Shown: positions 57,616 through 64,000 of the stretch, piece by piece
Numbering within the stretch: position 1 is the stretch's first letter
Layout of the letters: the number at the start of each line of letters is the position of its first letter
Assembly (NCBI GenBank): GCA_021405325.1
Contig: QWII01000041.1
Coordinates: forward strand, 15,647 to 79,646
Direction: 5' to 3'
DNA length: 64,000 nucleotides
Origin: Caldilinea sp. CFX5
Lineage (GTDB): Bacteria; Chloroflexota; Anaerolineae; Caldilineales; Caldilineaceae
Made by a program: the position numbers and the translations under genes
Notes under the pieces: model-generated
What the model was told of the DNA's origin: nothing
Databases searched by the model: none
What the model saw: only the letters and a program-made list of their open reading frames with translations

Positions 57616-60600
57616 ATGAATCTGCACATGAAACTGTTTTGTCAGCACGAAAAATATCCCTCCCTTCTGTGGATCGTAGTCCTTACGTTTGCTCTGTTCC
57701 TGGCATCTAGCGCAACTACCCTTGCGCAAGATGCGCCCAACCCGGTGACAGAGATTCGCTCCCTCTATCCCAGTGAAAAGAATGTCCGCCATGTCGCCGG
57801 CCTGGCGTATGCCAAGGCGTTCAATCAATTTTACTTGACTCAGGAGCAAGGCGAAACGGCGGAGCTAACGATCATTTCATACTCCCCCTTTGAAGATCTG
57901 TTGGCAACCACCAAGTTGATGGATGTCAACCCTGAGGCGCTGAATATCCTGTTTGATGATCAACGGCAGCAGTTGCTGATCTTTAGCCGTGAGCGGCAGG
58001 AATTGATTCAGATCCCGGTGAATGCACAAGCGGCCCTTGAACCGGCACAGATCAAGCGCACCAGTTTACGCACTGTCGCACCGGTACAGGCGCAAGGGAT
58101 GGCGCTGGATCCGGCCGGCCAACACCTGTTCATCCTGGACAATCAAGCCCAACAACTCCTGCGCGTCGACGCGGATGGGGCCGCCGGCGTTGATGCATCC
58201 CAGTTGGCGCACATCGATTTGGCCGCGCTGGGCGGGCATGATCTCCGTGGCCTTGCCGTTCATCCGCACAATGGGCAGCTTTACCTGTTGAGTTTTGATC
58301 AACAGCGCTTGCACCAAATAACGCCGGACGGCCAACTGGTTGCGACCTATGATCTCGCCCCCCTCCAGTTGCAGACGCCCCAAGGCATGGTCTTTGCCCC
58401 CAGCGCCGATCAGACAGATCCGGCAGAGACCATTCACCTCTTTATTGCCGACCAAGGCCGGATGGACCAAAATCAGCCTGGCCGCATTGTTGAAGTAGCG
58501 CTGGCTGGCGCCACATCGGCTCAGGGCATGGCCAAGGTGGATTCCTTTGCCCTTTTTCTGCTACAAACGATTGATCTGGGGCAACAGACGCCGTCCAGCC
58601 CCAATCCTTCAGGGTTGGCCTATCTCCCCGCCGCCAATCGGTTTTTTATTACGGACGGTGAAGTGGATGAGATGTCGGCTCTGTTTACCGGCGCGAATCT
58701 TTTTGCAGTCACGCTGACAGGAACGTTGACATACACAGGAAGCACACTCCCCTATTCCGTTGAACCCGCCGGCGTTGCCTACAATAGCGCCAATGGTCAT
58801 CTTTTTATTTCCGATGACGATCTCAAACGCGTTTTTGAACTAAACGCCGGGCCAGACACCCTCTTTGGCACGGGTGACGACACCATCACCTTCTTTAGCA
58901 CAGCCGCCTTTCTGAGCTTTGACCCCGAAGGGCTGGCCTTTGATGCCGCCAAGGGCATTCTTTATCTTGCCGATGGCATCAATAACGAAATCTATACGAT
59001 ACAACCTGGCGCCAATGGCCTGTTCGACGGCATACTGGCCCAGGGCGGCGACGACGTGGTGACCAGTTTTGATGTTCTATCTCTGGACATCCAAGACATG
59101 GAAGGGCTGGAATATGATCCGGCCACCGGGAACCTGCTCATTGTCGGTCAATCCGACCGCGACATCTACGAAGTGACGACGACCGGTCTTCTGGTGCGCA
59201 TTTTAAGCATCGTTGACGCCAACCCGGAAAAACTGGCGGGGATAGCCCTAGCGCCGGCCAGCCGGAATCCGGCGTCCACCCATTATTATGTGATCGATCG
59301 CGGGGTTGACAATGATGTTGATCCCACGGCCAACGACGGGAAACTCTACGAGCTGACGCTGACGCCCTCCTTTGGCGAACTTTTTATCACGCCCCGCGAC
59401 AATGGCATTGCCGGCGGCGTCTACTACCGCGATGAGGATATTCTGAGCTATGACAAGAACACCGGCAAATGGTCGCTTTTGTTTGATGGCTCGGATGTCG
59501 GCATTACCACCGACATCAATGCGTTTGACATTTTGACAGACGGCTCAATCCTCATGAGTTTTGAGATTACAACGACGGTTGCCGGTCTTGGCCCGGTTGA
59601 TGACAGTGATATTGTGCGTTTTATCCCCACCTCCTTGGGGGTGACCACCAGCGGCGCCTTTGCCTGGTATCTCGACGGCTCCGATGTGGAGCTGACGACC
59701 GACAGCGAAGACATTGACGCCCTCTCATCCGTCAGCGGCACCTTGATCCTGAGTATGCTCGGTGATCCGGTCGTGACCGGCGTCACCGGGGCGCGCGATG
59801 AAGATCTGTTGCGGTTTACCCCCACCCAATTGGGCGAAGAAAGTGCGGGCCGTTGGGAACTCTATTTCGATGGCTCGGATGTGGGGCTGAGTGACGCCAA
59901 TACGGAAGATATTCAGGGCGCCTTTGTTGATCCCGTCACCAATCAGCTCTACTTATCAACCAGAGGCGCCTTTACCGTCACCGGCGTCAGCGGCGACGGC
60001 GGCGATATTTTCCTCTGTACACCGATCAGCTTGGGGCCAAACACCGAATGCACGCTTACCCCTTTCTGGGATGGGGCCAACCACGGCTTTGGCAATGCCC
60101 GGCTGGATGACTTGGCGATTGTCAATACGCAAGTGATCAGCACGCTCCTCCAGAAGGTCGGCCCGATCACGAATGACCCCAACCAACCGGATGATGGTCC
60201 CGATGATGATCCGAGCGGTGATCCGGACGAGGAACCAACGGCGCCAACGAAAAGCCGCCTCTTCCTACCCATCGTCCGGCGATCCGTGCGCGTAATGAGC
60301 GCAGCCGAAAGTGCGGCCGCCGCCCAGCCGGCAGCGACAACCGTGCGCGAAACCGACGCGCTTGCGCCGGCGCAAGCACCGGATCCGGCGGAAGCGGCCG
60401 GATCCGTCATCCCGTTGACCGTGGTCCGGCGTGTGGATACCGGCGCCTTTACGCCGCCTAGCCCTGATCCTTCCGGCGTCGTCTTTATGCCGGCCCTCAA
60501 TCGCTTGTTGATCAGCGATAGCGAAGTGGACGAAATGCCAGGCCGCTTCGCCGGCGCCAATCTCTTTGAAACAACGCTGGCCGGGTCCGCCGTGCGGGCG

Positions 60601-63180
60601 GGAACGGCCATGACCTATACTGATGAGCCGACCGGCGTCGCACTCAACCCGGCCAATGGTCATCTCTTCATCGCCGATGATGCCAAGGATAAGATTTTCG
60701 AGGTGGCGCCCGGCAACGATGGGTTGTATGGCACAGCGGATGATCTGGTCACCTCCTTTAGCACCGCCCTCTTCAACTGCACCGACCCGGAGGATCTCAC
60801 CTATGACGCCAGCACGGGCGCTCTTTTCATTGTCGATAGCGCCGGCGCCGAGGTCTACCGAGTGACGCCGGGCGCTAATGGCCGCTTTGATGGCGTGGCG
60901 ACCGGCGGCGGCGACGATCAGGTAACAAGCTTTGATGTGCAAAGTTTGTACATCTATGACCCGGAAGGGATTGCTCATGACCCAAGCAGCAACAACCTCT
61001 TCCTGGTCGCCAACAATCGCACTCGCCTCTATGAAATCACGACCGCCGGCACGCTTGTGCAACGCTATGACACCAGCGCGGCCAATATTATCAAGAATGC
61101 CGGCGTCGCCATTGCGCCGAGCAGCAGCAACCCGGCGGTGAACAACATCTACATTGTCGATGCCGGCATTGATAACGATGTCGATCCGGCGGAAAATGAT
61201 GGCAAGCTCATTGAGTTAAGCCGTAGCGCCGCCCCGACCCCCACCGCGACGCCAACGCCGGCCAGCCTCGTCGCCGCCGGGGACATTGTGCGCTGTAGGG
61301 GCAATACGGATGAAGCCACGGCCAATCTTGTCGATACCATTCCCGGCACGGTCGCCACGCTTGGTGATCATGTCTACGATGATGAATCGCCCACCCGCTT
61401 TGCCACCTGTTACGAAGGTTCGTGGGGGCGCCACAAAGCACGCACCAGACCAGCCGCCGGCAATCATGATTACCATGTCCCCGCCGCCAGCGATTATTTT
61501 GCCTATTTTGGCGCCGCCGCCGGCGATCCGCAGAAGGGCTACTATAGTTACGACCTGGGCGCCTGGCACATCATTGTCTTAAATAGCAATTGTGAGGAGG
61601 TAGGTGGCTGCAAAGCCGGCTCGCCACAAGAGCAATGGCTGCGCGCTGACCTGGCCGCTAACCCCAAAGCTTGTACGTTGGCCTATTGGCACCACCCGCG
61701 CTTTAGCTCAAGCACCCATCATGGCAATGAAGTGCGCATGACCGCCTTCTGGCAGGCGCTCTATGACTATGGCGCCGATGTCGTTCTCAGCGGCCATGAT
61801 CATACCTACGAACGCTTTGCGCTCCAGGATGCCAACGGGGTAGCCGCCCCGGGCCGCGGGATCCGTCAATTTGTGGTCGGCACGGGCGGCGGATCGCTCT
61901 ATCCCCTTGGTACACCGATTGCGAACAGCGAAGTCGGCCGGGATGATACCTTTGGCGTGCTGCAATTGGCGCTCTATCCCACCAGCTACACCTGGGAATT
62001 TATCCCGGTGGCCGGCCAGAGCTTTACCGATCAGGGGAGTGCGCCTTGCGTCCTCTACCCCGAACTTACGGCCACCACGACACCGACGCCAACGCTGAGC
62101 GCAACGCCCACCAGCACGCCCACCCCCAGCGCGACAAGCACGGCGACGCCCACCCCCACCGGTGCAAACACAGCGACGCCTACCAGCACACCGACGCCGA
62201 TGGTAGTCGCATCCCCGACCAGTGTCAGCGCGCCGAGCGCCACCCCGGCGAACACACCAACCAGCACACCGACCAACACACCGACCGCCACGCCAACGGC
62301 CACACCCCTCTTTGGCAATCTCTTCCTCAGCCTGCGTGACGGCGGCAAGTTGGGCGCGCTCGATTACAAAGATGAGGATATTGTAAGCTTTAACCGCACC
62401 ACCAACGAGTGGCGTATGATCTTCGATGGGTCGGATGTCGGCGCCACTGACGACATTGACGCCTTTGCCATTATGGACGATGGTTCCATCTTGTTGAGCT
62501 ATGAGCTAGAGACGACGATCAACAATGTAGGCGTTGTGGATGACAGTGATATTGTGCGCTTTATCCCAAACCGCCTGGGCACGATTACATCCGGTGTTTT
62601 CACCCACTATTTTGATGGCTCTGCGGCGGGGTTAACCACCGACGCCGAAGATGTGGATGCGCTGACCGTACTCAACGGCGCCCTGGTTCTCAGCACCCTG
62701 GACGATCCGCAAGTCGGCGCGCTGGCCGGCGGGGATGAGGATCTGTTGACCTTCAACCCAACACAACTGGGCGCAACCACGGCCGGCGCCTGGTCGCTTT
62801 ACTTTGATGGGTCCGATGTCGGCTTGAATGATACGGCCGACGAAGATGTACAGGGCGCCTATATCGACCCCGTCACCGGTTTCATCTATCTATCGACCCG
62901 GCGCGCCTTCACGGTCGCCGGTGTAAGCGGCGATGGCGCTGATATTTTTCTCTGTATGCCCAAGACGTTGGGAAACAACACCAGTTGTACCTTTGCGCCC
63001 TTCTGGGATGGGTCAGCACATGGCCTGCTGACGGAAACGATTGACGCCTTCGCTCTGGTGCCTGAGCAGACGCTAGGACGGATCAGCGGCATAGGCAGCA
63101 TTAGCCCCGATCCGAATGACCCCCCGCCCGGAGCGGCAAGCCGTTATCTCTACCTTCCGCTGGTTCATGAGTCTCGTTGA
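57616..63180 (+). CDS. Very large secreted multidomain protein with metallophosphoesterase
   Basis: The 1854-residue product has a signal peptide (hydrophobic [13 protein letters not shown] to ALA-type site near residue 38). Layout: propeller-like repeats A (about 40-300), B (309-582), C (583-850), then an internal [11 protein letters not shown] motif (about 879-889), then B' (935-1205), a calcineurin-like phosphoesterase (1216-1482; [23 protein letters not shown]), a Thr-Pro linker (1485-1565), C' (1566-1825) and [11 protein letters not shown] at the end. B/B' and C/C' are clear duplicates. It is probably surface-attached; the phosphoesterase could scavenge phosphate. GGAAG precedes the ATG. 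Confidence 0.8.
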   Translation: MNLHMKLFCQHEKYPSLLWIVVLTFALFLASSATTLAQDAPNPVTEIRSLYPSEKNVRHVAGLAYAKAFNQFYLTQEQGETAELTIISYSPFEDLLATTKLMDVNPEALNILFDDQRQQLLIFSRERQELIQIPVNAQAALEPAQIKRTSLRTVAPVQAQGMALDPAGQHLFILDNQAQQLLRVDADGAAGVDASQLAHIDLAALGGHDLRGLAVHPHNGQLYLLSFDQQRLHQITPDGQLVATYDLAPLQLQTPQGMVFAPSADQTDPAETIHLFIADQGRMDQNQPGRIVEVALAGATSAQGMAKVDSFALFLLQTIDLGQQTPSSPNPSGLAYLPAANRFFITDGEVDEMSALFTGANLFAVTLTGTLTYTGSTLPYSVEPAGVAYNSANGHLFISDDDLKRVFELNAGPDTLFGTGDDTITFFSTAAFLSFDPEGLAFDAAKGILYLADGINNEIYTIQPGANGLFDGILAQGGDDVVTSFDVLSLDIQDMEGLEYDPATGNLLIVGQSDRDIYEVTTTGLLVRILSIVDANPEKLAGIALAPASRNPASTHYYVIDRGVDNDVDPTANDGKLYELTLTPSFGELFITPRDNGIAGGVYYRDEDILSYDKNTGKWSLLFDGSDVGITTDINAFDILTDGSILMSFEITTTVAGLGPVDDSDIVRFIPTSLGVTTSGAFAWYLDGSDVELTTDSEDIDALSSVSGTLILSMLGDPVVTGVTGARDEDLLRFTPTQLGEESAGRWELYFDGSDVGLSDANTEDIQGAFVDPVTNQLYLSTRGAFTVTGVSGDGGDIFLCTPISLGPNTECTLTPFWDGANHGFGNARLDDLAIVNTQVISTLLQKVGPITNDPNQPDDGPDDDPSGDPDEEPTAPTKSRLFLPIVRRSVRVMSAAESAAAAQPAATTVRETDALAPAQAPDPAEAAGSVIPLTVVRRVDTGAFTPPSPDPSGVVFMPALNRLLISDSEVDEMPGRFAGANLFETTLAGSAVRAGTAMTYTDEPTGVALNPANGHLFIADDAKDKIFEVAPGNDGLYGTADDLVTSFSTALFNCTDPEDLTYDASTGALFIVDSAGAEVYRVTPGANGRFDGVATGGGDDQVTSFDVQSLYIYDPEGIAHDPSSNNLFLVANNRTRLYEITTAGTLVQRYDTSAANIIKNAGVAIAPSSSNPAVNNIYIVDAGIDNDVDPAENDGKLIELSRSAAPTPTATPTPASLVAAGDIVRCRGNTDEATANLVDTIPGTVATLGDHVYDDESPTRFATCYEGSWGRHKARTRPAAGNHDYHVPAASDYFAYFGAAAGDPQKGYYSYDLGAWHIIVLNSNCEEVGGCKAGSPQEQWLRADLAANPKACTLAYWHHPRFSSSTHHGNEVRMTAFWQALYDYGADVVLSGHDHTYERFALQDANGVAAPGRGIRQFVVGTGGGSLYPLGTPIANSEVGRDDTFGVLQLALYPTSYTWEFIPVAGQSFTDQGSAPCVLYPELTATTTPTPTLSATPTSTPTPSATSTATPTPTGANTATPTSTPTPMVVASPTSVSAPSATPANTPTSTPTNTPTATPTATPLFGNLFLSLRDGGKLGALDYKDEDIVSFNRTTNEWRMIFDGSDVGATDDIDAFAIMDDGSILLSYELETTINNVGVVDDSDIVRFIPNRLGTITSGVFTHYFDGSAAGLTTDAEDVDALTVLNGALVLSTLDDPQVGALAGGDEDLLTFNPTQLGATTAGAWSLYFDGSDVGLNDTADEDVQGAYIDPVTGFIYLSTRRAFTVAGVSGDGADIFLCMPKTLGNNTSCTFAPFWDGSAHGLLTETIDAFALVPEQTLGRISGIGSISPDPNDPPPGAASRYLYLPLVHESR

Positions 63181-63261
63181 TCACCCAGTCACTTGTTCTC
63201 AAGTTTGCACGTTGGTCGTAAGGCGAGCAGACAGACCTTCATTGAAAAGGAGCAACGTTGA

Positions 63262-64000
63262 ATGTTCTATCGATTAACCGTCCCAATTCAGGGGTTGATT
63301 GCCAACCTTACTTGCTTATTTGTCCTGAGCAGCTTCCTATTGACAGCTCAGGCAGGAGTGCTGGCCGCTCCTCAGCATGAGCCAACGGAGGAGCCGGCCC
63401 CCACCGGCGTGCGTCGGGTGATCTACCCGAATGAATGGGGAGTGGCACGCCCCGCCGGCTTGACCTATTCGGCCAAGTTGGACCAACGATCACGCCCCAT
63501 GAAGCGTTGCAGGATTACAAACAACTGACCTTTGCCATCGATGACGCCATCAATGTGGCTTATGATGATGAAGCCGGTCGCTTCCTGGCGCTCAACCAGA
63601 AACGGGGCGAACTGATCCAGATCACCCTCGACACCGAGGGGCGTCCTCAAGCGGGCGCGGTTGAACGGGCATCGCTGGCGACGCTGGGCTTGCGCAACGC
63701 CCAGGGCCTGGCGGTCGATACGGTGGGGCGGCGGCTCTTTATCTTGGACAGCGCCGCCCAACAGGTGGTCAGCCTCGACCTGACCACCCCTTTCCCCTAC
63801 AGCAGCGCCGGCATCAGCACCCTGTCGTTAACGGCGTTGGGGGTGCAGAACTGGCGGGGATTGGCGCTCCATCCGGCCAGCCGTCAACTCTTTGTCGCCG
63901 TCCCGGAGCAGCAGATGCTCTATGCCCTCAATCAGGACGGTGCGCTGGTGAAAAGCTATACCCTGGCCGACCTGGCGCTCAGTGACCCGCAGAGCTTTGT
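63262..64000 (+). pseudogene. Frameshifted paralogue of the large secreted protein (partial)
   Basis: It begins with a signal peptide (MFYRLTVPIQGLIANLTCLF) and RRVIYPNEWGVARPAGLTYS, like the start of the 57616 product. At about 63475-63490 the reading frame shifts; the other frame carries ITPHEALQDYKQLTFAIDDA onward to the window end, matching repeat A of the first protein. The lost stretch corresponds to about 12 residues. Either a real deletion or an assembly error explains it. AAAAGGAGC precedes the ATG. Confidence 0.7.

Noticed and set aside
1..64000. CRISPR array, prophage, integron or conjugative element
   Set aside because: No regularly spaced direct repeats, integrase, phage structural or transfer genes were found; the only mobile-like trace is the MITE at 31082-31337.

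Overview
The window looks like a chromosomal stretch of a Chloroflexota bacterium, probably Anaerolineae or Caldilineae-like. I infer this from several things together. Secreted proteins carry Thr-Pro-Thr linkers and end in YLPLV-type motifs. The exopolysaccharide locus has no outer-membrane export gene. The gene mix (Eis-like GNATs, a DUF2157/DUF4401/GDYXXLXY trio, a DUF6069 protein) and the dense intergenic palindromes also fit. No rRNA, tRNA, CRISPR array, prophage or intact insertion sequence was seen.

Region 1 (1-19.8 kb) is almost entirely minus strand. It is an array of small-molecule-modifying enzymes: a luciferase-like flavin enzyme (cut by the window edge), a nucleotidyltransferase, a phosphotransferase (APH fold), five GNAT acetyltransferase genes including an Eis-like one, a class C beta-lactamase-fold hydrolase, two tandem PNPOx-fold proteins, three methyltransferases, a 1080-residue GNAT-beta-sandwich fusion and an M3 peptidase. 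One methyltransferase (17456-18079) closely resembles the NpmA/KamB 16S rRNA A1408 methyltransferases that give broad aminoglycoside resistance. Decayed pieces lie between these genes: a phosphotransferase N-terminus, a GNAT C-terminus, a RelE-type toxin cut to 14 residues and an XRE antitoxin with an in-frame stop.

Region 2 (19.8-38.3 kb) is mixed: a spore-photolyase-like radical SAM protein, SelO, an MBL hydrolase, a gene pair with a possible PD-(D/E)XK fold and a YHGS-motif protein, an MFS transporter, a flavoprotein, membrane proteins, an enoyl-CoA hydratase and a class V aminotransferase. It also holds a 256-bp MITE-like element carrying the first codons of a transposase, and a DUF4160 gene broken by a Trp-to-stop change.

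Region 3 (38.3-57.5 kb, plus strand) is an exopolysaccharide cluster. After a 0.95-kb leader come a Wzz/BY-kinase-like protein with Arg in place of the Walker A Lys, two P-loop kinase-like proteins, a flippase, a polymerase/ligase, three glycosyltransferases, an initiating phosphoglycosyltransferase, a heparinase-like lyase, a GDP-mannose/UDP-glucose-type dehydrogenase and an asparagine-synthase-like amidotransferase. Together they could start, extend, modify, flip and polymerise a uronic-acid-containing polymer.

Region 4 (57.6-64 kb) encodes a very large secreted protein made of duplicated propeller-like modules around a metallophosphoesterase domain. It is followed by a frameshifted paralogue that runs off the window.

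Throughout, intergenic gaps carry long, often perfect inverted repeats. At least two sequence families recur at distant sites.
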